From assembly GCF_032884065.1 (NCBI RefSeq), contig NC_088873.1, positions 2,107,718-2,171,717 on the forward strand: DNA of 64,000 nucleotides, given 5' to 3'. The stretch comes from Artemia franciscana (Eukaryota > Arthropoda > Branchiopoda > Anostraca > Artemiidae). The notes under the pieces were generated by a model. That model saw only the letters and a program-made list of their open reading frames with translations. It was not told where the DNA came from and did no database searches. Shown here one piece after another: positions 46,776-57,283 of this stretch. The translations under genes were made by a program, and so were the position numbers. Every line of letters begins with the position of its first letter. Position 1 is the first letter of the stretch.

Positions 46776-46974
46776 GTTTTTTTTTTTTTTACTTACAATA
46801 TATGTGTAATAGGTCTTATGATTTTTAGCAGACTAATAGAAAAAACCGTATAGGCATTGGAAAAGGTAAAAATCTGTTGGGGCGGAACACTGCAATAATT
46901 GTGTTTTGCTAATCTACTACATCTTTGTAATAGGCTTTTATGCTTTGTATTAGGGTAATAGAAAAACGTTACAC

Positions 46975-47455
46975 GCGTTGAAAAAGATGTAATGCAGTCA
47001 TTGAATACACTGGTTATGTATATATGAGGTTTGCTAGTAATGTGTTTTTTTTTTATAAAAATTTGTAGTGACGGAGTTCTGCCACATTTTTGTTTTTGCG
47101 ACCTACAAAATGCTTGTAAAAGGCTTTTTGCTGTGTATTGGGTTAATAAAAATAATTGTATTGGATTTGAGATACATTAATCACTGTCTGAGAATAGACG
47201 CCTTGCTGACGCCTTGCGTTGAAAAAGATGTAATGCAGTCATTGAATACACTGGTTATGAATATATGAGGTTTGCTAGTAATGTGTTTTTTTTTATAAAA
47301 ATCTGTAGTGACGGAGTTCTGCCACATTTTTGTTTTTGCGACCTACAAGATGCTTGTAAAAGGCTTTTTGCTTTGTATTGGGCTAATAAAAATAATCGTA
47401 TTGGATTTGAGATACATTAATCACTGTCTGAGAATAGACGCCTTGCTGGCATAAT
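46975..47455 (+). repeat. 241-bp tandem duplication
   Basis: The block from 'gcgttgaaaaagatgtaatgcagtcattgaatacactggttatg' to 'gagaatagacgccttgctg' (46975-47215) is repeated directly (47216-47455) with only a few differences, including T-run length. Recent duplication, non-coding. Confidence 0.95.
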
Positions 47456-48539
47456 AGATTTGCCTGTGGCGTTTTTAATAAAAAAAAAAAGAACTGGTAA
47501 GGATAGAAACAGTCATGTTTTGCGACCTATATGTATGCAATAGGCTTTATGCTTGTAGTAGACTAATAGAAAAAATAGAACACGCTTCGAGGAAAACCAT
47601 TTATAGTAGAGGAAACATGGCTTCCGGACATGAAAGGTTTGCTGGTGATGACCTTTACAAAGAGCATGTTGTGGTGGTACACTGTTCATTAATAATTGCG
47701 TTTTGGTGACCTGCAACAGGGTTGAAGCTAAACAAGAAAATCTCATGAAGGCTTCGCCTTTTACTGTTTTTTAGTGCTTGTAAGAAAGCGTTTTATTACT
47801 TATATAGGTATATATCTAAGTGCAGTCAGTTATTATCGCAGTTCCAAAATAAGTACTTCGATTATCTATGTCTGAATACTTGATTTGATAACTCTGAGTA
47901 AACAAAGGAAATAAAAAACAAGCATCCTTAACTACGCTTCAAGAGAAAAGTACGGAATTAAGCAGACGCTCCAAACTTTTGCCTCATAGGTTTTTTAGAC
48001 ACGTTGAATTTCATGACGTAATTTCATCAAAATTTTGCCCTTTTTTCGGTGTGCTTATTCCCATTTTCCAAACCTATTTATGGCAAAATTAGCAATTACG
48101 CTAGTAATTCATTCATATTGCTAAAACTTTCATCGAGGATCAATCATCAGCATAATCCAAGTCCAGGAGAGTTTTCCTCCCCCTTTGATTCCGTGTTCTC
48201 TCATTGCTATGATAAATAGCTATTATAACTCCTTTTCTTACAATTTTTGTTACTTTTAACACGAGTCGTACCTTATTTAAAGTTTATTGCCCCGAATTGT
48301 TCAATGTATATTTAAGGGGTAGCTTTTAATTTGGAATTTTGAAATAATGAATCACCATTTAAACACAGATTAGTTTAGTATTGATCACAGGTGGCGTAAC
48401 AGGTTCTTTTCAGTATATTCATTATCTCTGTTCTGTTGCCTTAAATGAAGTTTAAGGCAACTTAAACTTCAATTGATTGAATGATTGCTTAAATGAAGTG
48501 TTGTTGCTCCTTACTCCTAATCTAACTATTTTATTTCAG
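47456..48539 (+). other. End of PRMT7 intron 4, no gene seen
   Basis: AT-rich. About 47505-47560 ('cgacctatatgtatgcaataggctttatgctt') is a diverged third relative of the 241-bp unit. Near 48440-48500 'ttaaatgaag..gttt' is repeated. It ends in the exon 5 acceptor. Confidence 0.45.
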
Positions 48540-48866
48540 TTTTGATTGGTTATCCCCATGTACACCCTCAACTGGTCATAATGTTACCAATTTAAAGACA
48601 ATCGCACCAGGCTCTGTGAACGCAGTTTTCTTCTGGTGGACAACAGATATGGACCCCGAAGGGGAAATTATACTAAGCTGCGCACCGGTTTGGGCCCATC
48701 CAGATGCAAAAAAGGGGCTATTGCCCTGGCGGGATCATTGGATGCAAGCTGTGTATTATCTTCCGAATGACGTTTGTGCCTCAGAGATTGGAGTGGAGTT
48801 AGTTTTAGAAGCCTTTCACGATGAATATAGTCTTTGGTTTAGACTAGGAGAAAGACATCATAATAA
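48540..48866 (+). CDS. PRMT7: PRMT7 coding exon 5 (residues 234-342 plus 2 nt)
   Basis: Completes the split Cys, then FDWLSPCTPSTGHNVTNLKT, VNAVFFWWTTDMDPEGEIIL, SCAPVWAHPDAKKGLLPWRD, HWMQAVYYLPNDV and ALEAFHDEYSLWF-type sequence (VLEAFHDEYSLWFRLGERHH), covering the rest of the first beta barrel. 'WW..DMDPEGEI..SCAP.WAHP' and 'PWRDHWMQAVYYLP' are diagnostic for PRMT7; DHW takes the place of the THW loop of other PRMTs. Acceptor ttatttcag is good; the donor AATAA/gtaaga leaves phase 2. The family continues with a 'CDC..H....R' region and a second methyltransferase-like module, about 350 residues more, not seen in this window. Confidence 0.96.
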
Positions 48867-49973
48867 GTAAGATTTTCTCACCTTATGAAGTTTTCGTATA
48901 TTGGGGATGTTAAAAAAAAAAAAAAATCGTGTAAACTGGATTTGTCAAGCATTACGCTTCTTGGACGTGAATGAGACCTGGGGAATTTGAGTACCGCCCG
49001 TAACCTGAATGTGATTTTGAAAATTCATAATTTGTGAATTAAATAAATTAAACAAGTAAAAACTAAATTAAGTCATTGAATATATAGTAAATAAGTCAGC
49101 GCAAAATTGACTATCTGTGTTTTCTCAGTTTTCCACTGGCTGTGACTCTGAATAAGCTTTTGCAAAGGGTTAATCCGAGTTATCAAGCAAGAAAATTATT
49201 TCCCAAATTCATGGGGAGATGGGAGCTAATACACGTACTTAAATTGGAATCATTTCCATTTTGTTCAGATCTCGTATATCAAATAATATTCAGAACTGGA
49301 ATATCAAATAATATCCAAATCGTAATTTGGTTTTAATGTTACTCTTTTTTTGTTCAAATATTCTACATGCCAAATTTGATTTTTTTTTTTTCAAGACCTA
49401 TCGGTATAAATGTAGAATAAATAGAACAAATACTAAAATGAAATGTATTTATTAAAAAACTATTTGAAAGCAAATAGAGACAACACAAAATGACTAGTAG
49501 CTCTCACCCTATTCGAAAAATTCAGTATTAAAGCCAATAAATCAATAAAGCTAAATTGATAGCGTTGGATCTCTGACTTTTGATTATAAGTTTTGAAACA
49601 CTCTTGAACAATTGTACCTTTTAACTTCTAAAGGAAATATCCGAAATGTCTCAAGGAAGAAAAAGAATCTACCAATCGAAATTTTAATTCAGAATTCAGA
49701 TTTATATTAATTCAGATTTATTAATTTCAATTAATTCAGATTTATATAATTCAAATTAATTCAGAATTTTAATTCAGAAGTTACTTTTTAATTTATGTGC
49801 ATATGACGATTGCACTTGTGCATGATTTAACAAGACTACTAACGGTTAAAATCACTGCTAAGAGGAACTAATCAAAACAAATATAAATTAGGAATTTAAA
49901 TATTTTTGTTTTGTTTTCTATAGACAGAGCCTGAAGAACAGCTGAAATCGGCTGATTTTACAAGCTGAAAGGA

Positions 49974-50065
<92 letters not shown>

Positions 50066-50965
50066 TGTAACCCCAAAACAGCTGAAATTGGTAGTGGAAC
50101 AAACGATATCGCGGTAAGAGGGGTAATGTTTGAGACTCACTTAGCATAAAAGGGTCTTGAATGTGGTTATTTTAGGGTTGGATGCATAAAAGTAATAATT
50201 ATATAAGTAGCAATAGTAAATAGTAACAACTATATAAAAAATAGTAATAATATGTACATAATAGTAATAATTCATTTAAATGCTCTATGCCAGATGCAGA
50301 AAGAGGGGAATAAAAGATAAGAGAAAAGGAAACTTACAACAGGAGACACATACTCGTGTGAGCACACACACGGGGAAACGAACATTAAAACTCAAAAAAT
50401 TAAATCATCTTGGAATAATAAGAAAAACATAGTGTGCTGCAATCATTTTGTGAAATATAATCTAAACTGATGAAAGCCTTAGAAATAGGGCCCCATTTTA
50501 CTACTAACAAAATATGGGGACTGTTTATGCACAACCATAGGCTAAACCTAGTAAATAGTAGATTTTTTTAATTGAAGTTCGGTTTCATTCTCGGATGTTA
50601 ATACTTATTTTTTGAGAAATCCCTAATGAAGGTACAAGATTAGAAGTCAGTCAAAGTTAAGAGGGTATATCGGGATGGAGTATGGTTGTGTGCAGCTATG
50701 TTGGTTGCAGGAGGCTTGATGTTGCAGCGAGTTGTTAGTAATAGTATAATTAAAAGACATAGAAATCTAAGGTCTAAATCTTTCAATATCTAAAAAAAGG
50801 AATACATGGTCTACTTATTTGGATTGTACGCTACTTAACTGAGATATGACATAATGGCAGATGTACCATGAGAAACCTTGTCCCAGTCCGTCGATTTTTT
50901 TTTTTTTTTTTTTTGGTCTGGAGAAGACACTATAAATCTGCTATTTAGAGCTTTTAAATATCTAT
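48867..50965 (+). other. PRMT7 intron 5, proximal part
   Basis: Starts gtaaga. AT-rich. Around 49675-49770 short 'attcagatttatattaattcag' repeats occur. No coding sequence recognised. Confidence 0.5.
49977..50063. repeat. (TA)n microsatellite
   Basis: About 43 pure TA dinucleotides. The Tyr-Ile reading frame across it is an artefact. Confidence 0.98.
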
Positions 50966-51073
50966 TTATAATGTATGCAATAAATTGACTGCTAGTTCTC
51001 TGAATATCCTGTCCGTGTCTCCTTTTTTCGTTGCTGAAACTTCGGCACTGATAGCTCCATTCTCTTCGGCGAA
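50966..51073 (-). CDS. Rab/Ras-like GTPase, last exon
   Basis: On the - strand, acceptor 'aatcccttttcag' leads into FAEENGAISAEVSATKKGDT, then DRIFRELAVNLLHTL and a TAA stop at 50966-50968. 'FAEENG....E.SA' is the helix plus G5 loop (usual E-T/S-SA-K) of Rab GTPases, where the base is contacted; 'D.IF.ELA' is the usual C-terminal helix. Unlike functional Rabs it stops right after this helix, with no hypervariable tail and no prenylated Cys. It joins the 59587-59676 exon in phase 0 (..KAEN/FAEENG..). No upstream exons with the P-loop or switch regions were found, so the gene is incomplete here or decayed. Confidence 0.65.
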   Translation of the reverse strand, partial: FAEENGAISAEVSATKKGDTDRIFRELAVNLLHTL

Positions 51074-51723
51074 CTGAAAAGGGATTAAAATATAATTAGA
51101 AACCTTAATTAGATATAAATAGAAACTTGCCAAACTTCTAGCGTGTACCCCCCCCCAAAAAAAACAAAACAACAGAAAATAACAACCAAGTCAAACATAA
51201 AATACGCAGAACTTATCCCAAACAGGAGTAGAACTAACAACTATTATTCCTTCTGAAGACAGAACGTGATTTGCACTTTACAAGAAACAATTTACTTTCG
51301 AGCTATGTGGTTTTGTTTCATAGCATAAAAAAAGACAAAAAAAAAACAAACAAAAAAAACAACATAATAAACAGGATTATTGAAAAAAAAAATACAAATG
51401 AATGTAGATTGATAGTTTTATGTATACATATATTGATATTCATTTTGAAGTTCTCAGCAGTTTTAGCTTTATTGATGTTGTAAAAGAGAAAATATTTTAA
51501 ACGTATTTTGTTTTCAGTAAAGTGAAAAAAAATACATAGAAGCCATATCGCTCTTTACTTTGGCAACGCTACTACGCTGCCTATAACTTTTTATATTATA
51601 CATGTGATTTGTCGGTTTTTGCCCCCATTCAGCTGTCTTTAACTTAATTCCTTCAAAACTCAAATTTTATCAAGTGTAATGATAATCATGTTCCTACGCT
51701 CATACAGTATTTTTTTTTACATT
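51074..51723. other. Non-coding sequence, no feature seen
   Basis: AT-rich with A-runs near 51330-51390. No coding evidence. Confidence 0.4.
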
Positions 51724-51965
51724 GTTAGAAATTCTACCCATAATTTAATTGAACTTTAATTGAGTTTTTTTTTTCAGGAATCCTACCCATAATTTAATTG
51801 AACTTTAATTGAATTTTTTTCAGGAATTCTACCCATAATTTTAATTCTACCACTTCAGTTTTTTCGTTTTTTTACATCGTTAGAAATTCTACCCAAATTA
51901 ATTGAGCTTTAATTGATTTTTTTTTTCATGAATTCTACCCATAATTCTAATTCTACCCATTAGGT
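51724..51965. repeat. Degenerate minisatellite, about 60-bp unit
   Basis: Four copies of 'gaaattctacccataatttaattgaactttaattgatttttttttcag' with variable T-runs. Each contains a T-tract followed by cag/cat, giving several acceptor-like sites in a row. Confidence 0.85.
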
Positions 51966-53039
51966 TTTAGGTGAATAACATCTTCCATGACGTTACTTTT
52001 TTTGAAAGTGCTGGAAAAATACTCTATAAGAGTCTAATTTCTTCAGCTTTATTAATTGCAACTAAAATCGTGAAGGGGGGTAACTAAATTGCCGTGGGAA
52101 GCAAATGTTGTTCCTCTGTGAACATTTCGATTGCAACCGTGCATATGCGTTGAATACCATAATTTTCAAGTACATTTACGAGAAGAGTTATGTTAAGACC
52201 ATTAGTGACCCCCCTTTATTTAGAAAAAGCTATTAATGAATTTTTTTTAATGTAGAGTATGAATTCTGATTTTTCTTTTATATATTTTGATGGGTAATAG
52301 TGATTATATATGGTATTCAAAGGTAAAAACAATGTTTGTTTTTATATATTTATTGATAATTGTGGTGGTATCGGTGGTGGCAGTTGCAAAGTTCTTCTTA
52401 ATTTTATTTTTTTATTTTTCTCATGGTTTGTTTCTTCTACCTCCTCACGAGTGTTGATCTTTAGGGGAGGTAATAAACTTGTTCTTTTTGTGTAAATTAT
52501 ATGTTTTTTTAATGAATCCTTATCCATCTCAGGATAACGAAAAAACAAAGAATGTGCCTTGGGGTTTTAGATTACTACCGACGAATATTTTTTTTTTTTT
52601 TAAGAAAGGGTTTGGCCTTGCTTTCAGTATCAGGAAAATGTATATTTACTGACCGAAGTCCCAATTTTCAACTATTTCTGCATTTGCAAAAAGGGGATAT
52701 AACGCGTAAAAAAAAGAACAAAATTAACGACGTGAATACCAACTAAGAAAGCGGAAAATTGTAGCTATTCTGGCTAGTATGGAAGATTCCGGCAAAGTTA
52801 TGGCTAATATTAAGATCTGGATTTTACTATCCCACAAAGCCGCCCTCTCCCACTCATGTTAAATTTAAACTGTTAGATGAGAAAGATATCTACACCAGAG
52901 GAAGAAATATACTAGACCATACTTCTGCTGTCCGCATCTCAGGCAGGTGTGCTTGACTTTTTGGCCCTTCTCTCATTCTTTCAACATTCTAATCGTAAAT
53001 TAGTTTAAAGACAGGTAGCTTGAAGCTGGATTCGTATCC
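51966..53039. other. Non-coding sequence, no gene seen
   Basis: AT-rich; short frames on both strands near 52310-52750 lack motifs. Confidence 0.4.
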
Positions 53040-53200
53040 TTGTACTAATACTACTAACAACTCACTGCAGTATCAAGCCATCTGAGGCCAACACCCCAAC
53101 CTATTCGAAGCTGCGCTACTTACCTTATTTCATGAAATTTAAAATGCCCTTCGAATGCTTTCTTATGACCCCTTCCTGTTTCATTTGGGGAAGAGCTGCT
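53040..53200 (-). mobile_element. LINE 3' end fragment, family 'RWLGHVL'
   Basis: 'tactaatactactaacaactcactgcagtatcaagccatctgaggccaa' is the inverted 3' tail shared with 28035-28110 ('accgcagcaccaagccgcctaaggccaactc') and 62925-62965. Little coding sequence is left. Confidence 0.55.
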
Positions 53201-53274
53201 ATTTGTTTGCCTCTAGATAGATGGCAAAGTACTTAATAGGAAACCCCAACTTAAGATATGATTCCTCTAAAAGT

Positions 53275-53450
53275 ATCACCAACAAGACCGTTTCCAAGGG
53301 GGGGGGGTAGAGGGTCTGAACTTCCCCCAAATTTTTGTCTGACTCGTGAAACGTCATAGAAATGAATATAAAAAATTTTTTGGTTCGTTTTTAAAAGTTT
53401 TTTGTCAACCCCCCCTCCCCCGATAAAATTCCTTGATACGACCCTGATCA
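53275..53450 (+). repeat. Dispersed repeat D
   Basis: 'gaccgtttccaaggggggggggtag....ctgaacttcccccaaatttttgtctgactcgtgaaacgtcatagaaatg', then 'aagttttttgtcaaccccccc', 'ccttgatacgaccctgatc'. Same order as 42425-42600. Confidence 0.6.
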
Positions 53451-54990
53451 CCACAATGTTAGTTTGGGAAAAGTATCCTTTAATTATATTTGAATTGCTA
53501 CAACCTAATAAATAAAACTAATTTATTGATAATCTAACTAATAAAATGACTAATAGCAATAGTAAGTAATAAGCAAAACATAATTGATTTTATTAATATT
53601 AAGTTAATACTTAAATAGTAATTAACGTTAATACTAAATATACTTAAGTGAATATACTTAATATACTTAACGTTAGTACTAAATATAAATTAACACTAAA
53701 TTAGCAATTAATACTGAATATTATTTTCAAATTAATATTTCGGTTTATAAATATAATTAAAAGAACTCGTCAGTAATATGAATACTAAGGAACATATGAG
53801 AGACGATTTGTTCAGCCTTTGGCTCTTCTCTGCAATGTGAATAATGGTACTTAAGGCCTTTGAATCAACTAAACTCTGCCAGATGGGACTTCAGTGGCTA
53901 TGCCACATAGATGGCAGTGTATAAGGCCCTAAATTAATAACGTTTGGGCTTTATTGTTTTTCCACGCAATACAAAATGAAACATTAGAAGATTCTGTTTC
54001 TATTTAAGCATATTTAGAGGGCTTATATTTTTAATATTAAAAGGGTTAATAGTATAAAGTTATTTATTAATCATCAAAGTAATAAAATAATTAATTTAAT
54101 CCAATAGATTAAACCTCTGAAATAAAGGTCCAATCATAAGGGGGAGCGGCGGAAAAGGATCCTATTAGAGAATTTTTCAAAAAATAATGGCAAAACACGA
54201 CAAAGGATTTTTGGGCCACTGTGTCTAAATTTTCCCGAGAGGAACCCCCTCCATATACTTATTTGCCTATAGATTTGGGCTACATTAAACTACTGCGTGC
54301 TTAAGTCCTGAAAGCCCTAAAATTCTGATAATTCTTAAATTCTGATAATCTATAATTTTGAGCAGTGCTTATTTACGGCCCAGTTAAATTATTCCATGCT
54401 AAAATGAATTGTTTATGAATAGTCCGTCTAAAAAGAAGAGATAAGGGGAGATAATAAAGCTGCTTCTAAACTAAGGTAATGGTACAAAAACAAGTTATTC
54501 CTTCTCAATTTTAGCTATTAAAAAAGAAAAAAAGCGGCATATGCCTTTCAGCGCTATAAATTCCTTTTTTAAACTCAATAACTTTCAGTAAATTTAGTAG
54601 AATTCTTGTAAACCCTTGGAGAATTTTGAAAAACTGAAGAACAACAGTCTTCCCTGCCTTGAACCCAGTTTTTGATTTGTACACCTGGGGTATACAAGGG
54701 TTTTGATTTGGATATTTATATTACATCCGATAAAATTTTTACTCTATTTTATGTAGTACAACCGTTTTATATATTATATATATATTAAGTTTACATGAAG
54801 TTTAGATACCTAAAGGCTTACAATTTTCCAAATTGAAGTTTTTTACAAGTGTTGTAAAGTTTTTTAAAAGTGTTGTAGTTTTTCTATAACTATTTGTAGA
54901 TGCTTAGAAATAAAACAAGATAACTGATAAATCTTCCTCCTCTCATTTGTATCTTTGTGGAAACGCTTACGCATAATCTGATCATTAAAA
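53451..54990. other. Non-coding, very AT-rich sequence
   Basis: Around 53500-53760 there are many short 'ttaatactaaata' repeats. No gene recognised. Confidence 0.45.
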
Positions 54991-55003
54991 TGCAATTCCA
55001 GTC

Positions 55004-55090
55004 CCTGCACTTGGCCCACGCTTCTGAGTTTGAACTTCAGGTACCGTATTACCAAGCAGAGATCAGGCCCACTGTGCCACTATAGGAGTC
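55004..55090 (-). repeat. tRNA-derived SINE, family 2
   Basis: The reverse complement gives an A box TGGCACAGTGG, then 'gcctgatctctgcttggtaatacgg' and a B-box-like AGTTCAAACTC. Same family as 7137-7282 and 56885-56975. Confidence 0.6.
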
Positions 55091-55354
55091 CTACTACTTC
55101 ATTTATCTTTAAATATAAAATATTTTTAAATAACACATCAATTCTGACAGCTGAGCTAAAAGCAACAATTGAGACTCAAAGTGGCTAAAGAAAAGACCCC
55201 TAGACTACAAAAAAGTAATTCTACTTACGACCTAAGTCAGTTCTGGTACTCGTTAACCATGACAATAAGCTAATAACAGAATCAGATCTAAAATCAACAT
55301 ATAAGAAAAACAAAATTAGAGCACAAATCCAAATTTTGCGTATAATCCTAACTG

Positions 55355-55685
55355 AGCTAGCCGTCCTAGCCGAGTAGATTGGTGTGATGGGTTTAGGATC
55401 CTTTATCCGAGAAGGTGAGGGTTCGAATCCTAGTGTACCCAATTATTTGGTTTAGGACGGGGGTCAGTGCCGTGACTCTGTTAGCTCAGCCAGAGTCGAC
55501 TCAGCTCTAAATGGGTACCTGGAGAAATCTGGGGAAGGTAAACAGGAAGGATATGCGAAAGCACAGGATGGTTGGCCCCCAACCCCCCATTGCACTTTCT
55601 GGCTGGAGGGCCTTGAGACGGAAATCAGCACCGCTGGTTCGGACCTTAAGGGTCTAGTTCCGCATCCTGTACCTTTTTTTGATCG
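55355..55685 (+). repeat. tRNA-derived SINE, family 1, full length
   Basis: The head looks like tRNA-Leu: D-arm/A box TAGCCGAGTAGATTGG, an anticodon-arm-like 'gggTTTAGGAtcc' (TAG in the loop), a long variable arm 'ctttatccgagaagg' and a good B box GGGTTCGAATCC, then 'tagtgtaccca'. The unrelated body runs to 'ctgtaccttttttt' at about 55680, a T-rich pol III-terminator-like end. A second copy follows 60 bp later. Confidence 0.8.
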
Positions 55686-55743
55686 CCTTAACAAGCAAAT
55701 ATAGAAAATGCAAGCAAACTCTAACGATGTTGATGATTGAGAT

Positions 55744-56005
55744 AGTTCGCGGGTTCGAATCCCAGTGTACCCAATTATTTGGTTTAGGACGGGGGTCAGT
55801 GCCGTGACTCTGTTAGCTCAGCCAGAGTCGACTCAGCTCTAAATGGGTACCTGGATAAATCTGGGGAAGGTAAACAGGAAGGATATGCGAAAGCACAGGA
55901 TGGTTCGCTCCCAACCTCCTAGCTGAAGGGCCAAGAAATTGAGATAAGCACTACCGGTAGGAAATGTAAAGTCCAATGCCGTATTCTTTACCTTTTTACC
56001 TTACA
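55744..56005 (+). repeat. tRNA-derived SINE, family 1, 5'-truncated
   Basis: Starts at the B box ('gcgggttcgaatcccagtgtaccca') and then matches the preceding copy almost base for base through 'aaagcacaggatggtt', diverging at the 3' end ('gccgtattctttaccttttta'). Confidence 0.85.
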
Positions 56006-56884
56006 AAAGAATTTGGTACATAACGACTGACCTACTTTACCAATTTTGTTACGCGTTAGGTTACCTGCTAATGGAGTCCCTAATAATTAAAATATTCTGA
56101 TTTAGCTATAGGTTAATACAAATTAATTTGATGAAATAGTTAAAAAAAATTAATCTGGTTAATAAATAAAATAATAATGTATAATAAAATAATGTATAAA
56201 ATAATAAATAAATAATATAAATAAAATAATTTAATATAAAAGATAAATAATAATCTGATAAAAAAATTATTAATAATTTATTAACAGTAAAATAATTAGA
56301 TTAATTAAAGTGATTCAGATATAATATCAGTAAATTATAATTTTCAGTTGAATTGCTCAAGTAACAAAATCACCAAAGAATTTCTAGATAGCGTCATCCA
56401 TAGCATCAGGTAGGATAGGGGCACCTCCCTTGGAAACGTGGAACTTGTGACCTGAATGTTTTTTTTCAGCATCTGAAAATAAAACTTGGCTACTCAGGCA
56501 GCAAATTAATTAAACTGAGAATTGCTAAATGACGTCATTGGTGGTAATAGCTTGATTTTTGATTCTTTGTTGCTACCCATCGTCGACTGTTACAGTTATG
56601 CCCGAGCCGCACCATAGTCACATCTGTCGATAATAAAAGGCCAAGTTTTATGAATGACATGGAGTTATTCTTGATTTTGTCGTTATACGTGTATTTTAAG
56701 AGCGGAAAATTAAAATTTCAAGAAATTGGTTTGAAAAGCCCTAAAAAGTACCAACACTCTTTTGTTACCGACTATTCTCTTCTAATAAAACGTTTTCTTG
56801 TCTTTTGCGAATTCATATTACAAATAGAAAAACGTGTGTTTATGTGTGTATCGGATAACGACGCTTCTTGACTTCTAAGGTCCT
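56006..56884. other. Non-coding sequence, no gene seen
   Basis: 56100-56300 is extremely AT-rich with repeated 'aataaataataatataaa'. A 73-codon frame at 56650-56871 shows no motif. Confidence 0.45.
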
Positions 56885-56975
56885 TGCGTTGGCTCTGCAG
56901 TGTGCTGCTATAGCCGGACTCTTGTGTTCTGAATTACCAAGCTGAGATCATACCCACTGCGCCACCATTGGACAA
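56885..56975 (-). repeat. tRNA-derived SINE, family 2
   Basis: The reverse complement contains a perfect A box TGGCGCAGTGG, then 'gtatgatctcagcttggtaattc', a decayed B box and 'cagcacactgcagagcca', parallel to 'tgcaggaatgcactgcagggct' in the 7.1-kb copy. Confidence 0.6.
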
Positions 56976-57283
56976 ATTACTGTTTTAAGTTTCCATCTTT
57001 TCAAGTTTCAAAAATCTATGCCCTAACTTTTAGCTCTGATTGGTCAATAAAAAATTATGGGTACTTTTGTCTTATAGACACCACAATCAATATCTTGTAT
57101 CGCGAACATGAGACAATAACCGGTTTTCATGGTCTTTATACCAGACAATTTTAGCTTCAGCTCAGTCGGAAACTAAATTTTAGCCATATTTTAATTAAAT
57201 GTTGTGCTGGTATTTTCGTTAGGTTAGGCAAGTTTAGGTTACATATTTAATATATTGCGGTCTGGGTGGCCCCCCTTCCAAAA

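Larger units (their letters stand above)
40393..48539 (+). other. PRMT7 intron 4 (8.1 kb)
   Basis: Begins gtaacc, ends ttatttcag. Contains repeat D, a repeat B array split by the type copy of repeat A, and a 241-bp tandem duplication. Confidence 0.85.

Noticed and set aside
49896-50147. Tyr-Ile repeat reading frame
   Set aside because: Translation of the (TA)n microsatellite; no real protein.
56650-56871. 73-codon hydrophobic frame
   Set aside because: No signal peptide/TM pattern of a known family and no splice or promoter context.
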